This document shows, piece after piece, positions 10,996-20,900 of a DNA stretch of 64,000 nucleotides. The notes beneath the pieces were generated by a model. That model worked only from the letters and a program-made list of their open reading frames with translations, was not told the origin of the DNA and made no database searches. The position numbers and the translations under genes are program-made. Every line of letters begins with the position of its first letter. Within the stretch, counting starts at the first letter, position 1. Source of the DNA: Clavaria fumosa (Eukaryota; Basidiomycota; Agaricomycetes; Agaricales; Clavariaceae); the NCBI GenBank assembly GCA_951802425.1, contig OX637801.1:1178001-1242000 (forward strand), read 5' to 3'.

Positions 10996-11317
10996 TATAT
11001 CAAGTCCAGGTCCATGGAGACAAGATAAGTACAAAGTTGTGACAGGATGACGAGCAGTGGGAATGACCATGGGGAGGGAATGAAGGTATCCGAGTAATGA
11101 TCATGGCAGTACTATGACATTGGTGGGGTACAAGGAGTCAGTAAGGGGACATGAAGCTGTTGTGGGGAGGGGACAAGAATGCCAAGGGAACAGGATAGCA
11201 GTATTGTGATGGGTCCAGTAATACAAGGTCAGGATGGGGACAGTCATTTGATGTGAAGGCAACAGCTGTCATGAATTTGACAGGGTGATGGCATCCCACT
11301 TGATGTGCCATCACACA

Positions 11318-11628
11318 TAGGGAAGAGCACGGGTTTTTGTAACCTGCACGGATCACGGGTACAAGTACGTGCGGGTATGGGTACGGGTCTGGATTTCCTT
11401 ACCCATCAGCTTCAAAACAAGCCCAAAAACATCCAAATCAGATCAGAATTGACTGAGATACAATGAATTCATTGTTTTGATCATATCTCTCCCAATTCTG
11501 GTCTGATTTGAATGTTCTTGGGCTCAAAATGATGGGTAAACCCGCACGGGTCACAGGTGTGGGTACTGTGCGGGTACAGGTATGGGTAGAGCCTTGGATA
11601 CCCATGGGTATACCCACACTCTGCCCTA
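11318..11628. mobile_element. hAT-like MITE with foldback core
   Basis: 311 bp, terminal inverted repeats TAGGGAAGAGCACGGG / TAGGGCAGAGTGTGGG, flanked by the 8-bp direct repeat ATCACACA (11310-11317 and 11629-11636). The uninterrupted target is visible in copy 1 of the LTR near 2071. The interior is a long imperfect palindrome (AAGCCCAAAAACATCCAAAT ... its complement). There is no coding capacity. 8-bp duplications and TAGGG ends fit hAT elements. Confidence 0.8.
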
Positions 11629-11737
11629 ATCACACAAATGGGCCATACTGTTGGTAGTAGTCATGTGAGTCCTCGTGACTTACTGGTCATGTGACCACAA
11701 CCTTGGACTGGTCACATGATGTCACTGCAACATGGAT

Positions 11738-12090
11738 CTAATCAAGTGAAGGATATTCTATTTAATTTGGCCAACTCAGGCTAATCCTGTCAAGGATATT
11801 CTATTTAATTTGCTGGACCTTATGTTATCAAGACCAGAATATCCTCACTTACAGTAATTTACTGGGCCTGAGGTTATCTGGACCAGGATATTCTCATTTA
11901 ATTTGCTGGACCTGTAGTTATACTGGCAAGGATATCCTCTGCTGGACCTATTACTAGTAGATTTAAGTCATACAGCCACTTGCTGTTATTGGACTGGAAA
12001 AGAAATCACCAGAGGGGGGATCAGTGATGCATTATTTAAGGTAGTTGCCACACAGCCATGATGCATAAAACACAGCTCATTGCTGCAACC
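11738..12090. repeat. Degenerate 45-60 bp repeats downstream of the solo LTR
   Basis: Several diverged units with GGATATTCTATTTAATTTG(CTGGACCT), related to block A units at 1500-1590. This suggests the LTR insertions at TGGAT and GGAAG both landed inside one ancient minisatellite. No gene is seen. Confidence 0.6.
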
Positions 12091-12220
12091 TTTGCATTGC
12101 ATCCTCCCCATCCCCCAGCTCCCTTTGTGTTGCATCCCCCCCATCTCTCAGCTTGCATCCTCCCCATCCCCCAGCTCCCTCTGCATTGCATCCTCCCCAT
12201 CTCTCAGCTCCCTCTGCATT
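12091..12220 (+). repeat. Short tandem array, about 33-38 bp unit
   Basis: Repeats of TTGCATCCTCCCCATC(CCC/TCT)CAGCTCCCTCTG, about four imperfect copies. Pyrimidine-rich; no coding role inferred. Confidence 0.65.
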
Positions 12221-12619
12221 GAAGAGACAGGTTGCTCAGAGCCAATCTGCAGACATACTGTACCACCAGACACTCCAATTGGTACAAGAGTGTTCCTTGT
12301 ACATTGAGAGACAAGTCAGACAAGACTACTGACTAGTGTTGGAAACTGAACAGACACTTCACTCTACCCTTGCACAACAAAGAAACTTTGCTGTCACAAG
12401 CCCAACATGCACTCATGGAACTGGCAGGGGTCAAACCCACAACTGCTGTGTCACCATTACACTACAGTCCCCAGATTACCACTGTTTGCTTAGGGCTGTT
12501 AGCCACATAGGGCCTAGACTCTAGGTTCCTCCTAGAGTCCCCAGAGTATGCAGGCTAACAGGCAACCTTTGGATTTAATGTGGAGTGGCCATACACACTC
12601 CTTACATTATGTTTGCCAT

Positions 12620-13441
12620 GCTATTTGTCTTCCAACCTCTGGGAAGGCAGACACTGCTGTCCAGGTAAGCAAAGTACTCTCTCCCATTTCCAATCAGGCC
12701 CTCACTATTGTCCAGATAACCAGAGCCCTCTCTGACATTTCCAACCAGTCCCTCTGTGCTGAGACAGTCTGCCTACACCTCAAAAAAGCTGGACTGAAGT
12801 CTGCAGTGAAGCAGCAAAAGCCCCTCCTCTCAAAGCATCATTGTAAAGAGAGGTTGGATTTTGCAATTGCTCACCAAGACTGGACTGTGGAGGACTGGAA
12901 GAGAGTGGTATGGTCAGCTGAGACCAAGATTAATCACTTGGGCTCAGATGGCAGGATTGGGTCTGGAAGAAGGCTGGAGAGGGTCCTTGTCAGAGGACTG
13001 TGAGTGGGACTGTGAAGTTTGGGGGGGCTCTCTGATGGTATGGGGATGTATGATGTGGAGTGGAGTTGGATATGCATGCAAGATTGATGGAAGGATGGAT
13101 GGGGACCTTTATGTCAAGATTTTGGAGGATGAGCTGCAGTCCAGCATGAGGTATTTCAAGAAAAAGCCAGTTGACATTATTCTCCAGCAGAATAATAACC
13201 CCAAGCATAAGTGCAAGAAGGCCAAGGCCTGGTTCTAGGAGAATGACCTCAACCCTATTGAATGCCTGAAAAGGAGGCTCCAGGGATATGAAACAGCACC
13301 AAAAGGGATATTGGAATTGTGGGAGAGGGTCCAGGTGGAATGGGAGGAGATAGAATCTTCAGTGTGCCAGGAATTGGTAGAAAGCATGCCTAGGAGGGTT
13401 GAAGCAGTGTTGAAGGCCAAAGGGGGGTATGCAAAGTACTA
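12620..13441 (+). pseudogene. Tc1-like transposase pseudogene (DDE lost)
   Basis: Fragments in two frames match Tc1 transposases: an HTH-like region (AVQVSKVLSPISNQ), LKKAGLKSAVKQQKPLLS, then WTVEDWKRVVWSAETK, SLMVWGCM, IILQQNNNPKHK, DLNPIECLKRRL and the C-terminal SMPRRVEAVLKAKGGYAKY. The catalytic triad is broken: the first Asp (WSDETK) is Ala and the second (QQDNxPKH) is Asn. A frameshift near 12980 and an in-frame stop near 13238 separate the parts. A Tc1 right terminus ending TTTTTTGGGTCACTG lies at 13657-13682 before TA (13683-13684), but I could not find the matching left end, so the element is truncated or decayed at its 5' side. Confidence 0.88.
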
Positions 13442-13466
13442 GAATGTCTTGACTTCTGCACTATAA

Positions 13467-13682
13467 CAGTCAGCCAAAAAACTGTTGCAATGAGTGTCCA
13501 AGAAAGATCATGTGATATTGTACCAAATAAGGAAGGTAGAGATGTAGCAAAGGTACCATTAGATAGCCAAGAAGGAGGGCTACCATCTCCAATATTTCTA
13601 TGAATTTAGCTAATTTATTGCATGTGCTACACTTCATTTAACACAAAATGTCAAAACATTGCAACAGTTTTTTGGGTCACTG
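13467..13682 (+). repeat. 3' non-coding end of the Tc1-like element with inner inverted terminus
   Basis: 216 bp between CAGTCAGCCAAAAAACTGTTGC and the complement of CAGTGACCCAAAAAACTGTTGC. The left copy is an inner, inverted version of the transposon end. The length equals that of the central segment of the palindromic element at 10110-10325, and both contain the same GATAGCC/GATAGCT...GAGGGCTA block, so both are the 3' untranslated end of the Tc1 family. Confidence 0.65.
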
Positions 13683-13684
13683 TA

Positions 13685-14204
13685 TTACAAAAAATGTATC
13701 ATTAAAATTCAGAAAAAAAAAGTAATGTGATTCTGAAGTATTTTGGGGTATTTCTAGGGTAGTGTAAACTACTTGCAGCAGAAGCCATAGAACAAGACTC
13801 CTCCAAATGCATTTGATGCCCAAAAGATGCCAAATTTGCCTCCAGCTTTTGTGCAAGGGGATTATCTATCATCAAGTTCTTCCAAACTTTTCTCAAAGTC
13901 TGAGGCCTTCTCAAGAGCCTCCAAAATCTGCTGCTCATCCACCAAATTGGCCTTGTGATCCAGCCACCTCTCATCCGACAAAACTGACTTCTTCTGGGCC
14001 AGCTGAGCCTGGAGCTTTCTTTCTTGGAGTTAATTCATTTCTGCAGGATTTTCAGCCCTTTCTTCAGGACCTCAAGATGCTCTACTGCCATAGCTTGGCC
14101 AAAATTTGAGTGTATTAAAACTTTTCTTAGTATGTTTGTGGTGCATTGGTGCCACTCTATACCAAAAATGTACTAACAAAAGTGTGGGTTTTACTTTGAA
14201 AGAC
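13685..14204 (-). other. Possible eroded coding remnant
   Basis: Between about 13760 and 14100 one minus-strand frame reads as a charged helical stretch (LQAQLAQKKSVLSDERW, LEALEKASDFEKSLEELDD), interrupted by stops. It looks like a decayed coiled-coil segment, possibly from a transposon, but I cannot name a family. No transposon ends were found around it. Confidence 0.3.
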
Positions 14205-14206
14205 TA

Positions 14207-14973
14207 CAGTGTACCGGCACCATTTTGCACACTGCCACCGTTTTACACACCAATAGAAAAACTTGCTCAATTTCAGTCTGATATTCATCTAAAATTTTCT
14301 CCAGCATGCAAGTCATCATGTCAATATTTCCAACAATTTTCAAGAAAATCTGAGAGATGGTTACAATGCTGTGATTCGAATTACCCTTTGAAGGTATGAT
14401 TTTGGTGATATACATACTTTTGAGATGAAAGTGTTACCTGCCTGCCGACTTTCTCAGTAAAAACAACATGTTTGATGGAAAGGAGATATGCTTCTGAATA
14501 TAACTTGTCTATACTTGGAGGTGATAGCAGCAAAACTGTGTGATTTAGAACAAAACCTTTGTTGATGTGCCTTGAACACACTTCCTTTTTTCATTACCAT
14601 GACAGGAAGGGGTGCTGGTGAAGGACCTTCCTGTGAAGCCAAAATGCCCTTGGAAACCAAAGCCAGCCTCAGATGGGTTGAGCATGCATCCAGGACCAAG
14701 TGGTGACCCAGAAGATTCGGATGACAAGAGTGATTAGCCTTATGTTGATAGTTCCCACAGCTGTGCAAAATGGCTGTTTTCTGCTTGCCATGGTTTCACA
14801 TTTCATTTTCATTGTATATACCTTGCATTTACCCATAAAAATCTGGAAAAATCAGTCAAAGCTCCTAAGGCCACTTAGAAACAATCTGTCTCTTTGCTTT
14901 TTGGCATGAGGAAGCGAAACACATATGGGGAGGGTAGATTGTATTTGGTGTGCAAAATGGTGCCAGTACACTG
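14207..14973. mobile_element. TA-flanked TIR element (mariner/pogo-like size class), degenerate
   Basis: 767 bp with about 26-bp terminal inverted repeats CAGTGTACCGGCACCATTTT / CAGTGTACTGGCACCATTTT, flanked by TA (14205-14206, 14974-14975). A short plus-strand frame near 14600-14735 (DLPVKPKCPWKPKP, GPSGDPEDSDDKSD) looks like the C-terminal end of a protein. No DDE motif is visible. The superfamily is inferred only from the TA duplication and TIRs. Confidence 0.7.
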
Positions 14974-14975
14974 TA

Positions 14976-15202
14976 TGGGTAATGGGTTACAGGGTATCAG
15001 AGAGTATGGGTTATGGGTATAAATCCCCTGCATACCAACTTGGGAACTCAAAAATCCTATGGGGGTATGGGTTAAGAGGGTGTTGACTGTAAGGGGTAAA
15101 GGTAAAACAAGGTTTCTGCTGCTCATCATTGTACTTTCATACAAGGTAGTAAAAATTAAGTAATCTATGGATTCCAACATCCGGTCCAGCTAACTCTCAA
15201 AT
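14976..15202. other. Intergenic, no gene seen
   Basis: AT-rich with GGGTATGGGTT-like short repeats around 14975-15090. Nothing else is supported. Confidence 0.55.
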
Positions 15203-15960
15203 TCAACCCCGACCTCTTAGCTCCCTGGAGTGTGGTAAGACAAGGGCTTGGTCCTCCTCCCCATTGCTCTCCTCCCCTTCTTCGTCCCCGCTTTCTTCCC
15301 CCTGCTCTTCCTCTTGTTCTTCCTCCTGCTCTTCCTCCTGCTCCTCATCCTCATCCCCATCCTCCTCTTCTCCCTCATCATCCTCGCGACCATCCTCACC
15401 GCGACCATCCTCACCGCGACCAGTCAGACCGCGACCTGCAGCTGGCTGAGGAGCATGATTGGGCACGCCACCGCCGGCCATTTTACGAGCATTTTCGGCT
15501 TCCTCTTCTTCCGCTTTACCTTTGTTCTGCGGCAGCAACGAGTCCTGGGCTAATTCGGGCCATCCGTGGCCGTTTATGCCACCATCACCGTATCCCTTAT
15601 CTTCAAAGAGAGCACGCGAAGCCGATGGCAGCCTCGGACGCGACGCTGGGTGTTTGATGTCGGTGGGATTGCCATAAGGATAAGAAGGGTGGACTCGCGA
15701 AGGAAGAACTAGCAGACGGTTAATATGTCAAGAAGTCGGCATTTTGGCAACATGAACTCACTGTCAGAGTCATCTGGATTGGGTGGAACCATATGTAGTG
15801 GAATATCTAGGTCTTTATGGACAAATTGGGCTCTGGCGCGACATGATTATAAGAAGCGCGCCAACCGTCATCGGAGAGTTCGCCTTTCAAATAGTAGGGC
15901 GTCTCGAGTGTGTCCAGCACTTGGAGGTCGTGAGGCGTCATGTGAAGGTAACAATATGTG
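15203..15960 (-). CDS. Uncharacterised protein with acidic Glu/Asp-rich C-terminus
   Basis: The last coding exon runs from about 15700 to 15203: PSYPYGNPTDIKHPASRP, ALFEDKGYGDGG, WPELAQDSLLPQNKGKA, an AEEEEAENARK helix, a GRGEDGRGEDGR repeat, then more than 50 residues almost all Glu/Asp ending RELRGRG. The bias is typical of nuclear or nucleolar proteins. An upstream minus-strand stretch near 15950-15780 (DLQVLDTLETPYYLKGELSD, DGWRASYNHVAPEPN) also reads as coding, but I could not settle whether it is an exon of this gene or a separate short gene; possible introns are at about 15796-15745 or 15769-15717. I do not recognise the family. Confidence is moderate that it is coding and low for its boundaries. 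Confidence 0.5.
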
Positions 15961-16135
15961 GCATCCTAGACGGGATGTTGAATCAGCACGTAGAAGCGTT
16001 AGCGACAACAGCCTCACAGTCATTGTTCCGCGCGTCGACTTTGCGTCGACGCTTCAATGTGAGCTGTGTGCCGCTTATGTAATTAGCTCCATGCCTAATT
16101 CGAAGGTCCGTTGACCTCTTCTCCAGTTTCGCGAT

Positions 16136-17912
16136 ATGCAGGGCCCTGACGAGTTGGACGACCGTCGACGCGTAGCACTCCTGCTTCAGCCCGATTATAC
16201 GACTGCTTTGCACGACTTGCTTTTGAAATCCACTTCAAATGATACGGCACAGATCAAAACCGTGAGGTTCACTAAGATTATCCAGCCCTAAAGATATTGA
16301 GGTTCTTCAGGCAACAATTCGTTTGCACGAGGACTTCTTCAAATTCCCGGCTTGCATCTCTGCACTCGCAAGTGTAGTCGCGAGCGCACCTGAGACACAC
16401 GTGGGTGCGCCCATCCTTATCCGCGAATAGGGAATGAAATATCGTTGGGCCAGGTCCGCCAACTGGCTGCCGTGGAATTGCGCAAGCGTATCTCACACGG
16501 CAATGGCGATCTATGGATCAAGCTGCCGCACGAAACTCAAGAGGAGATCAAAAGCCAACTACCCAATATTGTCCTTGCGGAGCCCAAGTATTACCTCATT
16601 ATCTGTTGTTCGAATGCTGTGAGCTGACCACAGGTTCAGCAAGCTTGTCCGCCGTTCAGCTGCGCAGGTCTTTGCAGCAATAGCAGCGATCGAGGTGCCG
16701 GCGGGTACCTGGAGCCAACTGTTGCCATTCCTGCATCAAGCTTCCACAGCCCAGCGAGTGGACCATCGTGAAGTCGGAGCATACATCCTGTACACGGTGC
16801 TCGAAACGATCATGGAAGAATTTCAAGAGCATACTCAAAACTTGTTTGAGATTTTCAAGCATTCCTTGCGTGATCCTGGAAGTCTCGAAGTCAGAACTAT
16901 GACTATCAGGTACGTCCGAGTGCAGGGCCGCCCGTACCATCCTACCACATTCGTACAGGTCTCTGGGTGTGGTTGCCCAATATATTGACTCAGATGGGAA
17001 AGGCGTCGTATGCTTCTGGTGCTTGTCCTCTCCATAAACGCGCTGACCTTCGCGTAGGCGAATTTTCAGGCATTGTTACCAACAATGCTCGAGGTCATCG
17101 GCCAGTGCGTTGATACAGGAGACAAAACGAGTGTGAAGCAACTGATGAATATATTGGAAACGCTTCTTACCTTCGTATGCCACTTTTTTCGTTGAAAGGG
17201 AGGGATCAGTTCATGAGAGTTTGAACACAGGGGACTCCGCTTCTTAACCAGCACATCCCCTTGCTGATGGAACTTTTGCTAAAATGTGGAGGCAATCGTG
17301 GCTATAACAGAGACATTCGCGTCTTGATCCTTGGCACCTTACGCTATGTTGTTATAAAGTACGTTACCTTTCTTCAGCTTCCATTGTTGTAGCCGTGAGG
17401 CTGAATGTAGTTCAGGAAAGCCGTCAACATCCAAAGTCACGGACTTGTTCCAATGCTCCTCGAACGCCTTGTTTCTATTGCCTCCGAGGCCAAATGGGAC
17501 CATGTCAACGATGCTGCTCCCTCCCGTGTGCGTGGCCAATTTTTTGACCCTATCATACTATCACGCAACGAATAACGCTGGTACTCTTCGCTAGTCCGCC
17601 CTTGACGTGATTGATGCCCTATCCAAGTCCTTACCCTACAGCCAAGTCTTCCCAGCTCTTCGCAACTTGATTCAGCGAAGCTACACTTCGGTGTCTGCTG
17701 CCGACCGTCGGGGCGCCGTTCTAGCCATCGGTATCTGCAGTAAAGGCTGCAGCGAGTACATGACCCCTCTTTTGCCTGAGATGTGGCCACTGATCGAGGC
17801 TGGCTTGCAAGATGAGGATGTTTCTGTTAGGCAAGCGACCCGCATGGCAGTGGGCTCGCTCTGTGAGTGGTTGCAGAAAGAATGTGTTTCAAAGAAGTCG
17901 GTCATTGTCTCT
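16136..17912 (+). CDS. KAP123: Kap123/importin-4-like karyopherin, N-terminal half only
   Basis: Nuclear import receptor family (importin-beta HEAT repeats). My exons are 16136-16261, 16302-16400, 16454-16587, 16634-16909, 16959-17004, 17058-17174, 17231-17358, 17416-17527 and 17595-17912, all phase-consistent, 452 codons. They read through the family's N-terminal HEAT motifs: VRQLAAVELRKRI, GDLWIKLP, PFLHQASTAQRVDHREVGAY, SLGVVAQYIDSD, LLPTMLEVIGQCVDTGDK, KCGGNRGYNRDIR, LVPMLLERLVSIA, SLCEWLQKECVSKKSV. Known family members are about 1,080 residues, so the C-terminal 600 or so, with the main cargo and RanGTP surfaces, are missing. The next exon (17969) continues in phase into unrelated sequence. 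This is either a chimeric gene with the following CCCH/RBR protein or a truncated paralogue. Confidence 0.8.
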
Positions 17913-17968
17913 GTAAGTCTTTTGCGGTGTTCGTCAATATGAAGGCTAGAGGAAAATTGTATCGTTAG

Positions 17969-20900
17969 GCCATTTTAAAAACCGTGAACGAAATTACAGC
18001 GCAGCGTTTGACAGCTGCGGAATCGCCGTACCCGGCCCTTGGTGAGACCGACAAGGATATGTCCACACCCCGTCTCATTCCCCAGCGGGAGGAATTCCAT
18101 AGCAATTACCCCACCCCGTTCAGGTATGTCCTCCCAGAAACATACCTTATGCGTGCTCACTGTCTTATAGTTCTCACGTAGCGGCCTTGTCTACCAGCCG
18201 CATTCCTAGTCCTTCACCTGAGGTCTCTCTTGGCAATGACTTGTCCACGATGGCTTCGCTGATGGAATGGCAGGCCGAGCCCATTCGACATATCCCATAT
18301 ATCCCACTTCAGGAGGATTTGCCTGTAGTCATGGCCTCGGGACAGCAGGAAGTCAAACCAATTAGCCGTGGTTTGAAAATCAAGGCTCAGATACAGGTAC
18401 TATTGAATCTGGATTTCGTGTCTCATGCATTGATAACGTGCCCGCAGCCCCCCGACGCCCATGTTCAACAACTCGCGTCATCACTTCGAAGCCCCGCTGA
18501 GCCGCCTCAGCTTGAAAGCGGACCGTCTACGACGCAAATTATCTGTCGATATTTTCTCCAGGGAGGCTGTGGCAGAGGAACAGCCTGTTATTTTGCCCAT
18601 CCCATGCCATCTGGATCTGATTCACCGCATTCCCAAGCGCAAGAACAGATGACTAGTGCGGGCGCCACATTGCCGTGCAAATATTTTGCCGAAGGAAGAT
18701 GTACAATGGATACAACCTGCCGTTTCAGCCACTGCGAGGGAAACACCGTTGCAACACACCTTCTGCCGCCTGGTGCACAACCGATGCCGAACACTCCGCC
18801 GATATGCAAATTCTTTTTGCAAGGGATGTGCAACAAGGGTGATAGCTGTGCTTTCCATCATCCTCCGACTGCAGAGGCGCCTTCCTCGCCACATCAACCA
18901 TACCAGAAAGTTGCTGGAAATTTCTTTGTGAAGGTCTGCTCATTCTATGAGAAATATGGAACTTGTAAGAAAGGCGAACGGTGTGTTTATAAACATGAAG
19001 ATGGGTATCTTGCTCCGCGCCGCACATCGAAGGCAAGTCTTAGCTGGCTTAGCGTTTTAAGGGTGTTGGACTCGTCTCTCATGTGTTCTTGGCTATCTAG
19101 GTTGATATACAATCTAGGCAAGCCCCATTGTCTGATGATTGGCCCGCAGAAGACCTACCGTCAGGTCCGTCTCAGGATGAAACTCCGGAGGTCAGTTGAT
19201 GAACTTAGAAGCCTTACTCGTTACTCATGATTTCCATCCCCAGGCTAGTCAGAATGTATTTGAGAAACTCAATGGTTGGGGTGATGACTCAGAGGTCATT
19301 CAGTTCACGTCAGTTACATGCACTCCCTGATGCAAATTTCCTTACAGGGTGCAGGGAATGCTAGGGCAGTTGGATGGGCTGATGAAGCTCCGGTCAAGCC
19401 ATGCAGGGTTTGTTGTGCAAATAACTTTTGATTCTTACAACTGATGACCCCTATTAATTCAGCCTAAAAAATCCAGTAACAAAGATCAATCTCCCGGGTG
19501 GTCTGATGAATGGTCTACCGAAGCTCCTGCAGTTGTCAGTAACACACAACCTGACACATTAAGGTCATCAGATGATTGGTCTGAAGAGAAGCCAGCAAAG
19601 GTATTACCAATAATCCACACTTTGTTTGTGATCTGACACATGTTTGTTCCCTCTTTGATAAGTCTGCAAATCATACTTCATCTACAGTAACTGTTGTGCG
19701 TACAGCAAAATTTGTCAATGGGTCTGGTTTCCATAATTGCTACTCATGCTTTCCTCAGACCATTCAGAATGATATCCAGCAGCTCAACAGTTGGGCTGAT
19801 GAATCCTCGGAGGTTTGTCCATATCATGGTCAATAATACCTTCCTTGCTTACCCCTCTCTCCTTCCAGAACACGGGCCATGATGGGGTAGTTGGTTCATG
19901 GGGTGAGTGGGCTGATGAATGTCCGGCAAGGACACATGAGGTCTGTCATGATGCAGCACTTCAGATTTCATTGCAGCCTCACACTTTCTGACTAGCCTGG
20001 GAAGTGCAAAGATACAATGGGATGGCAAGATGAAGGGACCACTGTAATTTCCGACATTGTCAGTTGCTGAGGCCAGATTATGGAATGTACTATCTGTACT
20101 CACAAGTGATTATCAGCAGGGTGAGGTCCACAACAGCAAGATAAAGACCTTTGCACAGGAAGAAGTCACTCTCAGCACCACAATAATCCACAAACTCTTG
20201 AATTGCGAAGTTGAATTTAGTGCGGGGGCCTTGATCCGACATATCTCTCCTTCCCAACCTGCAGAGGCATCTATCATGTGTCGTTACATTGAAGGCCAGG
20301 CAGAGATGCCCCTCGACAGCAGAAATGTTATGCTCAGCTGGCCTATTCCGATGGTTATGGCTTGGGCACACTTCCGCAGTGTTGCAATGGCAAGAGAGCG
20401 GGCAAAGAAGCTTGATGGAAAAGTTTTCAATGGATTGAAACTATCAGTGTCATACCAGGATCCAAGGCCTGGGTCGGGCCGGGAATTCTCCAGGCATCAG
20501 TTTGCTGCTGGGTCAAACATATTCTCCATCAAAATCAATGGACTGACACGACAGTGTAAAGAGGAATGCTCCAGAGATGGCAGTCTTGAGAAGTTTGTTG
20601 GCACCTCACACATCACTTTTGGAGAGCCAAGCTATAGATTGGCAGAGGCAGTTGAGGAACTTCAATGCCTATTAATGGGTTTTGGTAGCCTGAAAGCATT
20701 TGATGTGCTTGCGTTGAACAGCAGCCATGTCACTTATACTGCCTTTGCATTCTTCGAGGACTCAAAATCTGCCAGCACAGCTGTGCAACAACTGCAGAAC
20801 AAACAACATGAATTTTTGTCATTTGTTCAACTTCAGGTTGAGCAGATGCATGTCTTCAGACTGTCTCATCTCCGCCAGAACTTCTTGGTGGTCAAAGCTG

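Larger units (their letters stand above)
9341..11732 (-). mobile_element. Degenerate LTR, copy 2, flanked by TGGAT and holding two insertions
   Basis: Starts TGTCATGGTCAATCC and ends GTCACTGCAACA, with TGGAT on both sides (9336-9340 and 11733-11737), so it behaves as a solo LTR with its 5-bp target duplication. About 80 bp near the start are deleted relative to copy 1 at 1592-2173. It was later hit by the palindromic Tc1-like element (9440-10995) and by a hAT-like MITE (11318-11628). Confidence 0.8.

Noticed and set aside
15232..15657. Plus-strand Pro/Leu/Ser-rich frames opposite the acidic protein
   Set aside because: They are complements of the Glu/Asp-coding repeat (GAG/GAA to CTC/TTC); the minus-strand reading has the continuous upstream exon.
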